This document shows, piece after piece, positions 1 through 7,907 of a stretch of 64,000 nt of DNA (positions are counted from its first letter, which is position 1; every line of letters starts with the position of its first letter). The DNA comes from Flavobacterium sp. 9 (GTDB taxonomy: Bacteria > Bacteroidota > Bacteroidia > Flavobacteriales > Flavobacteriaceae), in NCBI RefSeq assembly GCF_002754195.1, contig NZ_PEEU01000001.1, positions 4,526,001-4,590,000 on the forward strand, given 5' to 3'. A model generated the notes under the pieces. The model was not told the DNA's origin. It saw only the letters and a list, made by a program, of their open reading frames with translations, and did no database searches. Both the position numbers and the translations under genes were made by a program.

Positions 1-2144
1 TTGTCAAATACAGGAATAACAGTGTAGATTTTTCCATCATTATAGGTATAAGTCGCGTTTGTTGTTTGTTCTTTAAATTCTAAACGATCTCCCGTAAGTT
101 GATAAATATTAAAGGAAGAAACATCAGAAGGTTTGTCCCAATTAATTTCGGTTGTGCCATCACAAACTAAACTGGTATTGATATTCAAATCATAAGAAAC
201 AGTGAAGCTGTCAGAGATATAATCAATACTATTAATAGTCATTTTTAATTTTGCTTTCGAAAATTTTTGTTCTGTTGGCGTATAAGTAAATTGTTCGCTA
301 TCCAGATTTATATTATTTGTGATAATTTCCCAAGTCTGTCCATTATTATAACTGATAGATAATTGTCCGGAGATACCAGAAAATGAAGAATCCCATTTGA
401 AAGGAGAAATAGTTTTACCATCATAAGGGAAATTATCATTAATAACAGGGTAATTCCATTCAAATTGATTTTTCAATTCATATTCATAAGCTATACTGTA
501 TTCCTGTGACGCATTCGAGATATATGAACCACTAACATTGATAGTATAAGATCCAGATGAGGGATTTTCGATAGTGACTTGCTCTACAGTATTAATTTTA
601 TCTTTTCCTCTTACGGCTTGTTGATCAGGTACATCGGGATTAAGAATCCATGGTAAGAAAGTGGTGTTGTCAGCCGAAATAACTTCGATGTCTAAATCGT
701 TTACCAAACTTATGTTACTGTTGATTGCAGCGGGTAAATCGTTCCAGACTAATGTAATTTTTAAGTTTTTTGCATTTTCCGGAACGGTAATAGTATGTGA
801 GTTTATTTGATCAGATGTCAAATTACCCGATATAATTCTATTTTCGTTGATCGTTTTCAAACATTTATCAGCATTGATATTACCATAACCATAAGTAAAA
901 TCAGGACCTGGATTACCTAAATCTTTGGCACTATTAATTAAAATTGCTTTTGTGAGTGCATTAGTTAGAGAGATATTATTTGTAGACTTATAATGTTGTT
1001 TCATAAGCGTAATAATTCCTGTAGCTACTGCTGTAGAATTTGAAGTTCCTTGTGTGCTAAAGGCCACTAATTCGGGTTTTATCCGGCCGTCATAAGCCGG
1101 ACCTTTCGAAGAAAACGGCATAATTACTTCGTTTTGGTCAATACAACCTAATACGATACTATTTTTGGATTGCTTAAAATTACCGGTAATAGATTTATAA
1201 CCCTGAAGTCCTGTATTGCCAGAGGAAAAGCAATGTGTCAAATCAGTATTTGAGAATAATTGAGAATCATAAGCATTAGCAAGCGAGCCATAAAAATTCT
1301 CAATCTCTGTTCCGTAGGAATGATTTTGAGTGGTGGCGCCTTGTAAAGTCGTTACTTCATCAGGATAAATATTCAAAAAGTCAGACGATAGTATCTTAGC
1401 TTTTTGAGCGACTCCTTTTCCTAATGCAGAACTATTTCCTAATCCCGAAACTATAGTTGCCATTGCAGTTGCATGGCTCGATACAATTGTAGATTGTGTC
1501 GAAGAAGGAATGTTTTTATTTAAGAGATCAATATCATTTACATCAAAAAAATCATCCTTGATAGCTACAATTTGATTTTCACCTGTTAAAAGAGGAAAAT
1601 TAGTATTGGCTTTATTTATAGAATTGATAGTAAAATTTTGGTCTATTATTTTAGATTCACTTTTGGGGAGCAGTGCTTCCTGCGAAACAGAAGATACGCT
1701 GCTTAAAGATATAATCTCCTCCATAATTTTTTTAGAATCACTTTTTATCATTACAAGATGGTTATCCAGTATTTTAATATCAGAAATGTTCCTTGATTTC
1801 AAGTCAATAATTAACGCTGTGACACTATCAGTTGCAATTATATACTGCTTATTTTCCTTATGATTTGAAAAATTGGAAGGTAATTTCCATAAGCTATTAA
1901 CAGGGAGAGTTTTTTTTAGAAACTGATTAGATTTCAAACTTTCATTTTCAACAATACAGAAAATACCATCTAATTTTTTTACAATCTTGAATTTGTTTTG
2001 ATGTGCATTTTCTAAAGAGGTAAGATAGTATTTCTCCAATTTTCTTCCGTTTTCTTTCTTGACGTATTGTTTCCATTGATCAGAACTCTGTGAGAAACAG
2101 ATTGTCGTTATGATAAAAAAGAGAAAAGTAATTTGTTTCTTCAT
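1..2144 (-). CDS. Secreted S8 (subtilisin-like) serine protease, C-terminus cut off by the window edge
   Basis: The frame is open from an ATG at 2144 to base 1, about 714 residues, so the C-terminus lies outside the window. The start MKKQITFLFFI is a typical signal peptide ending near CFSQS. The subtilase triad can be read in order: Asp in VAIKDDFFDV (about residue 196), His in SSHATAMA (about 224) and Ser in TQGTSNSTAVA (about 365). About 160 residues before the Asp look like a propeptide. After the catalytic domain comes a beta-rich part (NPSSGSYTINVSGSY) like the jelly-roll that follows many S8 domains, then a fibronectin-like stretch. The protein is probably exported and may end in a type IX sorting domain, but that end is not visible. 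Family assignment is firm; the substrate is unknown. Confidence 0.88.
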   Translation of the reverse strand, partial: MKKQITFLFFIITTICFSQSSDQWKQYVKKENGRKLEKYYLTSLENAHQNKFKIVKKLDGIFCIVENESLKSNQFLKKTLPVNSLWKLPSNFSNHKENKQYIIATDSVTALIIDLKSRNISDIKILDNHLVMIKSDSKKIMEEIISLSSVSSVSQEALLPKSESKIIDQNFTINSINKANTNFPLLTGENQIVAIKDDFFDVNDIDLLNKNIPSSTQSTIVSSHATAMATIVSGLGNSSALGKGVAQKAKILSSDFLNIYPDEVTTLQGATTQNHSYGTEIENFYGSLANAYDSQLFSNTDLTHCFSSGNTGLQGYKSITGNFKQSKNSIVLGCIDQNEVIMPFSSKGPAYDGRIKPELVAFSTQGTSNSTAVATGIITLMKQHYKSTNNISLTNALTKAILINSAKDLGNPGPDFTYGYGNINADKCLKTINENRIISGNLTSDQINSHTITVPENAKNLKITLVWNDLPAAINSNISLVNDLDIEVISADNTTFLPWILNPDVPDQQAVRGKDKINTVEQVTIENPSSGSYTINVSGSYISNASQEYSIAYEYELKNQFEWNYPVINDNFPYDGKTISPFKWDSSFSGISGQLSISYNNGQTWEIITNNINLDSEQFTYTPTEQKFSKAKLKMTINSIDYISDSFTVSYDLNINTSLVCDGTTEINWDKPSDVSSFNIYQLTGDRLEFKEQTTNATYTYNDGKIYTVIPVFD

Positions 2145-2719
2145 TTACTGTAGATGTTAGGGCAATTGTAAACATTCTTATTAATCGTACTTGAATTGAC
2201 TATTGCAGCTCTTTTTTACGTCGCAATTGAGATAAAACAAAGATGAAATTGTATTTAATGATTTCAATTTAAATATTTATGCGTTGTAGGTAAATCAAAT
2301 TTATTAAAATATTTGTAAAAATTTTATGATTTTTTATTTTCTACGCAATCTGCAAAATCTGTATCGTAATATTCTTTTTTTATAGCCCTTTTTGTGTTTT
2401 AAATAGTCTCTAAAATCGCAAAATCATTTTTTAACACATCCTGCATTAGATAAAATTTATAAACGATATTATTTAATGTAACAAATTGATTTGTATTGAG
2501 TTATTGGTTTTGCTGGGCTTTCCGTAATAATCAAACAATTATTACCAAAAAAGTTACATAAAATTATTTAACAAAAATTGTTAAAATTGTTAAATAGTTA
2601 ATTTATAAGTATTTTAAGATTAAAAATTATATAAATTTGATGACAAATATTACAATATTTTGTGAAGACCCCCTATTTACCAACTTATTTTAAAAACCCA
2701 AATAACCTATTTATTATTT
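2145..2719. other. Intergenic region between divergent protease genes
   Basis: This 575-bp, very AT-rich gap separates two divergently transcribed exported proteases. A TAAATTTG at 2632-2639 fits the TAnnTTTG promoter element for the plus-strand gene, but it would leave a leader of about 75 nt and has no clear TTG at the usual upstream distance. No gene, tRNA or strong hairpin was seen. Confidence 0.5.
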
Positions 2720-3550
2720 ATGAAAAAAATTAAATCAATTTTAGCTCTATCATTTATAGCGCTAACGATTTTGTCCTGTAACAAAGAAGATCAGGCAGAT
2801 CAATCAAACCAAGCATCTCTTAAAGTAACTCCAGAAGTGTTAAATAAGCTTAGAGCACTTTCATTAAATGCTACAGATGTTCAAGTGATTAAAAACACTA
2901 AGTTAGACGGTACCATTGAGGACGCATTCCTTGTAGAAGGAGATATTATCGTTACTCAGGATCAATTAAGTAAAATGGATCTTCATGGAGGTATTACTAC
3001 AGAGCAATACCGTACTACTAATTTAGTATCTGCTCCAAGAACTATTAAAGTTGTTGGATTAACAGGAACTGGAACAACAGCGTTAAGTACAAATATGCGT
3101 GCTGGATTACAAGCGGCTATAAATAGATACAATAATCTAGGATTGTCTATTAACTTCACGCTAACCTTTAGTTCAAGTACTTCAGGTGCAAATATTGTTG
3201 TCCGGAGACAAACGGGATCTGCTGGTGGAGTAGCAGGTTTCCCTTCAGGAGGAGCACCTTATAATTCAGTTACTTTATATTCTGGATTAGATACTTATTC
3301 AACAGGTGTAAATGCACACGTTTCTGCACACGAAATTGGTCACTGTATTGGTTTACGTCATACAGATTGGTTCAGCCGTCAAAGTTGTGGACAGAATTCA
3401 AATGAAGGAACAGCTGGTGTTGGAGCAATTCAAATCCCGGGAACACCTTCTGGATATGATGCGACTTCGTATATGAGAGCATGTTTCGGTTCAAATGAAA
3501 CTGGAGCATTCAATTCTAACGATATTACAGCTCTTAATTATTTATACTAA
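2720..3550 (+). CDS. M57-type (HEIGH) zinc metalloprotease, lipoprotein
   Basis: This 276-residue protein starts with a lipoprotein signal whose lipobox LTILSC puts the lipidated cysteine at residue 20. A short pro-region follows. The zinc site is HEIGH at residues 204-208 and continues GLRHTD, giving the HExxHxxGxxH ligands His204, His208 and His214. A Met-turn-like SYMRA follows near residue 256. This pattern matches the dual-action HEIGH metallopeptidases (peptidase family M57), which are common in Bacteroidota. The likely role is proteolysis at the cell surface or in the periplasm; the substrate is unknown. The gene stands alone and ends at a strong terminator. Confidence 0.85.
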   Translation: MKKIKSILALSFIALTILSCNKEDQADQSNQASLKVTPEVLNKLRALSLNATDVQVIKNTKLDGTIEDAFLVEGDIIVTQDQLSKMDLHGGITTEQYRTTNLVSAPRTIKVVGLTGTGTTALSTNMRAGLQAAINRYNNLGLSINFTLTFSSSTSGANIVVRRQTGSAGGVAGFPSGGAPYNSVTLYSGLDTYSTGVNAHVSAHEIGHCIGLRHTDWFSRQSCGQNSNEGTAGVGAIQIPGTPSGYDATSYMRACFGSNETGAFNSNDITALNYLY

Positions 3551-3581
3551 AAATTAAATTAAGGGGTCTTTACAAAATATA

Positions 3582-3613
3582 AGAGGCTGCTTCATAATTA
3601 TGAAGCAGCCTCT
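3582..3613. terminator. Rho-independent terminator after the M57 protease gene
   Basis: AGAGGCTGCTTCAT and ATGAAGCAGCCTCT form a near-perfect 14-bp stem followed by TTTTTG on the plus strand. It lies 31 bp after the protease stop codon. Confidence 0.85.
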
Positions 3614-3683
3614 CTTTTTGTTGGATATAAGTGCAATCATTCTATAATCAGGTAAATGCTTTTGAAAAGTAGATCAAAAACAA

Positions 3684-3717
3684 AAAAGCCTTTAAACATT
3701 AAGTTTAAAGGCTTTTG
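3684..3717 (-). terminator. Terminator of the downstream tRNA-Ser copy
   Basis: AAAAGCCTTTAAAC pairs with GTTTAAAGGCTTTT. Read on the minus strand the stem is followed by a T-rich tail, so it ends transcripts coming from the tRNA at 3749-3836. Confidence 0.75.
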
Positions 3718-3748
3718 ATTTTTAAAGTTTCTTTTGAGAAACTTCTAC

Positions 3749-3836
3749 TGGCGGAGAAAGAGGGATTCGAACCCCCGGACCTGTTACAGTCAACAGTTTT
3801 CAAGACTGCCGCATTCGACCGCTCTGCCATTTCTCC
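3749..3836 (-). tRNA. tRNA-Ser (anticodon UGA), copy 1
   Basis: On the minus strand the acceptor stem GGAGAAA pairs with TTTCTCC, followed by G and an encoded CCA (3749-3751). The anticodon loop in CAGTCTTGAAAACTG places TGA as anticodon, which reads UCA serine codons. A long variable arm and the T-loop GGTTCGAATCC are present, as expected for tRNA-Ser. The gene is 88 bp including CCA and is identical to the copy at 3976-4063. Confidence 0.96.
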
Positions 3837-3868
3837 AGTATGTTGCAATCGTTTTGTGATTGCGAGTG

Positions 3869-3876
3869 CAAATATA
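3869..3876 (-). promoter_or_regulatory. TAnnTTTG promoter element for tRNA-Ser copy 1
   Basis: TATATTTG on the minus strand matches the Bacteroidota TAnnTTTG element and sits 32 bp before the mature tRNA 5' end. The same element at the same distance precedes copy 2, so each tRNA is probably transcribed on its own. Confidence 0.6.
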
Positions 3877-3944
3877 AGGGGATTTTTCGATTCTGAAAAT
3901 TTTTTTCGAACTATTTACAAAGAAAATTATATAATAAAAACAAA

Positions 3945-3969
3945 AAACCCTCAACAATGTTGAGGGTTT
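3945..3969 (-). terminator. Terminator of tRNA-Ser copy 2
   Basis: AAACCCTCAACA and TGTTGAGGGTTT form a 12-bp hairpin. On the minus strand it is followed by TTTTTTG. It lies directly downstream of the tRNA at 3976-4063. Confidence 0.8.
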
Positions 3970-3975
3970 AAATAC

Positions 3976-4063
3976 TGGCGGAGAAAGAGGGATTCGAACC
4001 CCCGGACCTGTTACAGTCAACAGTTTTCAAGACTGCCGCATTCGACCGCTCTGCCATTTCTCC
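3976..4063 (-). tRNA. tRNA-Ser (anticodon UGA), copy 2
   Basis: The sequence is the same 88-bp tRNA-Ser(UGA) as at 3749-3836, with encoded CCA at 3976-3978. The upstream leader is also nearly the same between the two copies, so the whole unit of promoter and tRNA was duplicated in tandem. The terminators of the two copies are different. Confidence 0.96.
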
Positions 4064-4095
4064 AGTATGTCGCGATCATTTCGTGATTGCGAGTG

Positions 4096-4103
4096 CAAAT
4101 ATA
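4096..4103 (-). promoter_or_regulatory. TAnnTTTG promoter element for tRNA-Ser copy 2
   Basis: TATATTTG on the minus strand lies 32 bp before the tRNA 5' end, the same spacing as in copy 1. Confidence 0.6.
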
Positions 4104-4212
4104 GTGCGCTTTTCCGATTATAAAAACTTTTTCAGCGATTTTTTTAAGATAATTTTTAAGTGTCTAATTATCAGTATTTACTAAAACAATATTTTATTGT
4201 TAAATAATGTAA

Positions 4213-4602
4213 TTAGTCTAAAATCGGGGTTGGTTTCTTGTTTTCGTCTACTGCAACAAACGAAAAAGTTCCTGAAACTACAGTCTCACGAAGCTCCGAA
4301 TACATTTGTTCCATGAAAATATCAACATGAATTTTGCAACTTGTTCTTCCTACCGTGACAACTTTTGCTACTAATTCGATTAAAGTTCCTGCTGGAATTG
4401 CTTTTTTAAAATCAATTTGACCGGTCGAAATCGTCACTACTTTTTTTCTGCTGAATCTGGTCGCACAAATAAAAGCGACTTCATCCATCAAATGAAGTGC
4501 AGTTCCTCCAAATAAAGTGTCATAATGGTTCGTTGTACTCGGAAAAACAGCTTTGAATATATGTGTTTCAGATTTTGTAATTCTTTCTTCTAATGTCGTC
4601 AT
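4213..4602 (-). CDS. Acyl-CoA thioesterase, hotdog fold (YciA/BACH-like)
   Basis: This 129-residue single-domain protein has the hotdog thioesterase pattern: FGGTALHLMDEVAFICATR carries the conserved Asp on the long helix, followed by GQIDFKKAIPAGTLIELVAKV and TSCKIHVDIF. Proteins of this kind hydrolyse acyl-CoA esters in the cytoplasm and usually form dimers or hexamers. The length fits one complete hotdog domain. The gene is last in the minus-strand run, starting one base after the stop of the ribBA-like gene, so the two are probably translated together. The preferred acyl chain cannot be read from the sequence. Confidence 0.85.
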   Translation of the reverse strand: MTTLEERITKSETHIFKAVFPSTTNHYDTLFGGTALHLMDEVAFICATRFSRKKVVTISTGQIDFKKAIPAGTLIELVAKVVTVGRTSCKIHVDIFMEQMYSELRETVVSGTFSFVAVDENKKPTPILD

Positions 4603-4603
4603 A

Positions 4604-5737
4604 TTAATAGCTTACGTATTCGGTAATTTCAAGTCCGTATCCAATCATTCCGACACGTTTTGTTTGCTCTGTATTTGATACCAATCTAATTTTTGAAATA
4701 TCAATATCATGCAAAATTTGGGCTCCAATTCCATAATCTTTACTATCAATAATTACTTTTGGAGCTTTCATTGTTCCTTCAGCTTGTAAAGCTTTAAGTT
4801 CAGAAATACGGCTTAATAAGTTTACCGCTTGCATATCCTGATTAATGAAAATTACAGCACCTTTTCCGTTTTCATTAATAACTTTAAACATGCCGTCTAA
4901 TTGTTGTTCAGCATTATTGGTTAAAGTTCCTAATAAATCATTATTTACCTGAGAAGAGTGGATTCTGGTTAAGATTGGTTCTCCAAGATTCCATGTTCCT
5001 TTAGTTAGAGCAATATGAATTTGTTTGTTTGTCGTTTGTTCGTAAGCTCTTAATCTAAAAGTTCCAAAACGAGTCTCAATATCAAAATCTTCTTTTTTTA
5101 CAATCAAACTATCGTGTTGCATTCTGTAAGCAACCAAATCTTCAATAGAGACCAATTTAAGATTGAATTTCTTAGCCACTTTTACCAATTCAGGTAAACG
5201 AGACATAGTTCCGTCTTCGTTTAAAATTTCACAGATTACACCAGCAGATTTAAATCCTGCCAATCTTGCAAAATCAATTGCAGCTTCTGTGTGTCCGGTT
5301 CTTCTTAAAACTCCACCTTGTTTGGCAACCAAAGGGAAAATATGTCCAGGTCTTGCTAATTCATGTGGCTTCACATTTGAATCTGTCAAAGCCAATACAG
5401 TTTTAGCTCTGTCAGCTGCGGAAATTCCGGTAGTTACACCATGTCCTTTTAAATCTACTGAAACCGTAAAAGCAGTTTCCATATGATCCGTATTATTGCT
5501 AACCATTGGTCTTAAGTCCAATTCTTTACAACGACTTTCTGTTAGTGGAGCGCAAATTAAACCACGTCCATGAGTAGCCATAAAATTGATCATTTCCGGA
5601 GTTACTTTTTCGGCAGCAGCCAAAAAATCACCTTCATTTTCGCGATCTTCATCATCGACTACAATGATAACCCTACCTTGACGAATATCTTCTATAGCTT
5701 CTTCAATGGTATTCAATTGTATTTTTGTTGTTGACAT
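4604..5737 (-). CDS. ribB: 3,4-dihydroxy-2-butanone-4-phosphate synthase with a degenerate GTP cyclohydrolase II-like domain
   Basis: The N-terminal ~205 residues are a complete RibB domain: VIVVDDEDRENEGD carries the acidic metal-binding residues and GHTEAAIDFARLAG is the conserved C-terminal motif. It makes the four-carbon precursor of riboflavin from ribulose 5-phosphate. The C-terminal ~170 residues keep the RibA fold and its ending (DYGIGAQILHDI, GYGLEITEYV). However, the stretch at about residues 250-280, which normally holds the three zinc cysteines (GDxFGSxRCDCG), reads NNDLLGTLTNNAEQQL with no cysteine. The usual DxR catalytic motif is DSK, and the GRGIGL motif is missing. I infer an active RibB and an inactive or repurposed RibA half; a separate ribA would be expected elsewhere. 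Confidence 0.9.
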   Translation of the reverse strand: MSTTKIQLNTIEEAIEDIRQGRVIIVVDDEDRENEGDFLAAAEKVTPEMINFMATHGRGLICAPLTESRCKELDLRPMVSNNTDHMETAFTVSVDLKGHGVTTGISAADRAKTVLALTDSNVKPHELARPGHIFPLVAKQGGVLRRTGHTEAAIDFARLAGFKSAGVICEILNEDGTMSRLPELVKVAKKFNLKLVSIEDLVAYRMQHDSLIVKKEDFDIETRFGTFRLRAYEQTTNKQIHIALTKGTWNLGEPILTRIHSSQVNNDLLGTLTNNAEQQLDGMFKVINENGKGAVIFINQDMQAVNLLSRISELKALQAEGTMKAPKVIIDSKDYGIGAQILHDIDISKIRLVSNTEQTKRVGMIGYGLEITEYVSY

Positions 5738-5739
5738 AA

Positions 5740-7200
5740 TTATTGTGGATTTTGAGCTGGAAAAAACCGCTCGGAAATTTTTTGAATTAGTTGTGAAATT
5801 GGAGTAATAATAGCATCAAAGTTTATTAATCCGTTGTCGTTTGTCGCACGATACGTTAATAATATTGCCAATGGTGATAATACAAACGATGACATCCATG
5901 AACCCATAAATGGAGTCATACCGCCTTCTTGCGAAAGTCTTTTTCCAAAAGTGTTGATGAAATGGAAGGTGATAAAGATCAAAACGGCAAAGACAATTGG
6001 TAAACCAAGTCCTCCTTTGCGAATAATAGCACCTAATGGAGCGCCAATAAAAAACATTAAGAAACAAGCAAAAGCAATTACAAACTTCTCGTATAAAGCT
6101 GTTAAATGTTTGTTGATATCTCGTTGTTTGTCTTTTAAATCTTTTTGAGTCGATTCAATAGAGTAGATGTTGCTGGTTAAATTGCTGCTGGCCATTCTTA
6201 AAATTTCTGCCTTTTGTTTGTTTTTATATAACGACAAAAGATCATTTGGCAACGGTTTCTTCTTTTTAGTAGAATCTACTTTTATTGGTATTGCAGATTT
6301 TCGAATTCCAACACGTTGATTTATATTTTCTGAAAAAGAAAGAATTTCATTGTTCAGGTTTTTATTTAGAGAGTCAAGAGTGTAGCGCAATTCGCTAACG
6401 TTTAACATTGCGTTTGTACCACTTATGCTTTCTTTATCTTCATCGACTTTATTTAATTCAGATAAGTCGATATTGATAATTTGTTTCTTAAACTTGCCTT
6501 TTATAAAAGGAAGTTTAGCACGGTCTTCGTATTTTTTCGGAGTAACATCTTGATAGTAGTAACCATCATTTAAAACCAACTTTAAGATACTTGATTTCTC
6601 GTTACTGATTAATTTTCCGTCTTTGGCTTTGATAACGGTTTTGTTTTCTCCCATATTATTGGGTTTCTCGTGGATTGTAATTCCAGTCAGAATGTTTCCG
6701 TTTTCACCGGATTTTTTGTTCACCTTAATGTTGTAGAAACCAACATCATTAAACTGACCTTCGGCAATTGCCATTGCGGGTTTTGCCTGAGCGATATTTT
6801 TACGGAAGTTCGTAAATTTATATTCTGCATATGGAATCACGTTATTGGCGAACCAAAACGCAACAATGCTTAAAAAGAATATGAATATAATCAAAACCCG
6901 CATCGCTCTTTGCAATGAAATCCCGGAAGATTTCATTGCGGCGAATTCATAATTCTCGGCTAAATTTCCAAACGTCATAATCGAAGCCAATAAAACCGAT
7001 AGCGGTAAAACCAGCGGAATAATCCTCGGCATCGAAAATAGCAGGAATTTTAAAACCAATATCAAATCGAGGTCTTTACCCGCAAGTTCTGCGATAAAAA
7101 GCCATACGGTTTGAAGTATGAATATGAAAAAAAGGATTACAAATACCGTGGTAAATGTAAGTAAGAATGTTTTTAGTAAGTATTTGTCTAAAATTTTCAA
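5740..7200 (-). CDS. LptF/LptG family permease (YjgP/YjgQ)
   Basis: This 486-residue inner-membrane protein has three membrane segments near the N-terminus (MKILDKYLLKTFLLTF onward, the PRIIPLVLPLSVLLASIMTFG region, and one near residue 110). A large periplasmic beta-jellyroll region follows, and three more membrane segments lie after about residue 365. LptF and LptG form the membrane part of the LptB2FG ABC transporter that lifts lipopolysaccharide onto the periplasmic bridge. ENYEFAAMKSSGISL matches the coupling-helix region of the family. The central part carries a longer charged insertion than E. coli LptF/G (about residues 255-360). Whether it is LptF or LptG cannot be decided here. The gene lies between lolA-like and ribB genes with gaps of a few bases. 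Confidence 0.88.
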   Translation of the reverse strand: MKILDKYLLKTFLLTFTTVFVILFFIFILQTVWLFIAELAGKDLDLILVLKFLLFSMPRIIPLVLPLSVLLASIMTFGNLAENYEFAAMKSSGISLQRAMRVLIIFIFFLSIVAFWFANNVIPYAEYKFTNFRKNIAQAKPAMAIAEGQFNDVGFYNIKVNKKSGENGNILTGITIHEKPNNMGENKTVIKAKDGKLISNEKSSILKLVLNDGYYYQDVTPKKYEDRAKLPFIKGKFKKQIINIDLSELNKVDEDKESISGTNAMLNVSELRYTLDSLNKNLNNEILSFSENINQRVGIRKSAIPIKVDSTKKKKPLPNDLLSLYKNKQKAEILRMASSNLTSNIYSIESTQKDLKDKQRDINKHLTALYEKFVIAFACFLMFFIGAPLGAIIRKGGLGLPIVFAVLIFITFHFINTFGKRLSQEGGMTPFMGSWMSSFVLSPLAILLTYRATNDNGLINFDAIITPISQLIQKISERFFPAQNPQ

Positions 7201-7207
7201 CCTTGAA

Positions 7208-7900
7208 TTAATCTAATTTATTGATGTAGTACTTTGGATATTTGCTCGCTACAAAGGTAAATTGATTTTTTGATAAAGGTTGATTGGTTTTAAAAGAATT
7301 AACGGTCAAAGTTGTTTTTGTTCCATTTTTTCCAGTTTCAATCAAATTATAGATGTGTTTTGTCTGAACATCAATACCTAAAAGAATCTCTTTTCTTTGA
7401 TCTTTTGTATTTGTAGGAGCCAATTTGATATATTGAATTTTTCTTCCCTTTACATTTTGAACAATATCCATGTTGTATTTGTATCCGGAATTAAAGAAAG
7501 TAAGCATCTTTGATGGCGTAATAGCAGTATCGTCTTTTTCGTTTACTTTAGATATAGTAACTTCTTCATCTTCAGGATTTATGGTGTATGTTTTTTGTCC
7601 GTCAAACATCTTAGTAACGCCCATAAAATTCAATACATATTGATTGCCTTTCATTGTTACATTTCCTTTGCTGTCCTGATTGATATTTTCTTTTGCATTA
7701 TTCAAAGAATATTTAAAGTCGATAACAATGTTGTCATAGCTTTTTATTTTAGAAGTTACTTCGTTCAATAAATCTTTCGCTTTTTTATCCTGAGCTTGAA
7801 TAGAAGTGAAGCTCAAAAGCAAAATAATTGCCATTTGAAGACACTTTTTAGTCATGTTTGCGATAGAATTGTGGTTGATTTCTTGAATTTTTGTTTTCAT
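7208..7900 (-). CDS. LolA-like outer-membrane lipoprotein carrier protein
   Basis: This is a periplasmic protein with a LolA/LolB-type half-barrel. The signal peptide ends at SFTSIQAQ, and the mature part begins KAKDLLNEVTSKIKSYDNIVIDFKY, a typical LolA opening. Later features are GNVTMKGNQYVLNFMG, LGIDVQTKHIYNL and FTFVASKYP. LolA carries lipoproteins across the periplasm to the outer membrane. The frame extends up to an ATG at 7945 inside the end of ftsK. I chose the ATG at 7900, eight bases after the ftsK stop. An ATG at 7855 directly before the hydrophobic core is also possible. Its neighbours FtsK and LptF/G suit an envelope-maintenance operon. Confidence 0.82.
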   Translation of the reverse strand: MKTKIQEINHNSIANMTKKCLQMAIILLLSFTSIQAQDKKAKDLLNEVTSKIKSYDNIVIDFKYSLNNAKENINQDSKGNVTMKGNQYVLNFMGVTKMFDGQKTYTINPEDEEVTISKVNEKDDTAITPSKMLTFFNSGYKYNMDIVQNVKGRKIQYIKLAPTNTKDQRKEILLGIDVQTKHIYNLIETGKNGTKTTLTVNSFKTNQPLSKNQFTFVASKYPKYYINKLD

Positions 7901-7907
7901 GATTGGA

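Noticed and set aside
1606..1863. 85-codon plus-strand open frame
   Set aside because: It lies wholly opposite the subtilase coding sequence, which has a signal peptide and a catalytic triad. It has no recognisable domain.
3715..4020. Open frames on both strands over the tRNA genes
   Set aside because: They read through the two tRNA-Ser genes, whose sequence and folding are unmistakable.
5163..5737. FMN riboswitch upstream of the riboflavin gene
   Set aside because: The gene directly upstream ends two bases away and no FMN-aptamer-like sequence was seen there.
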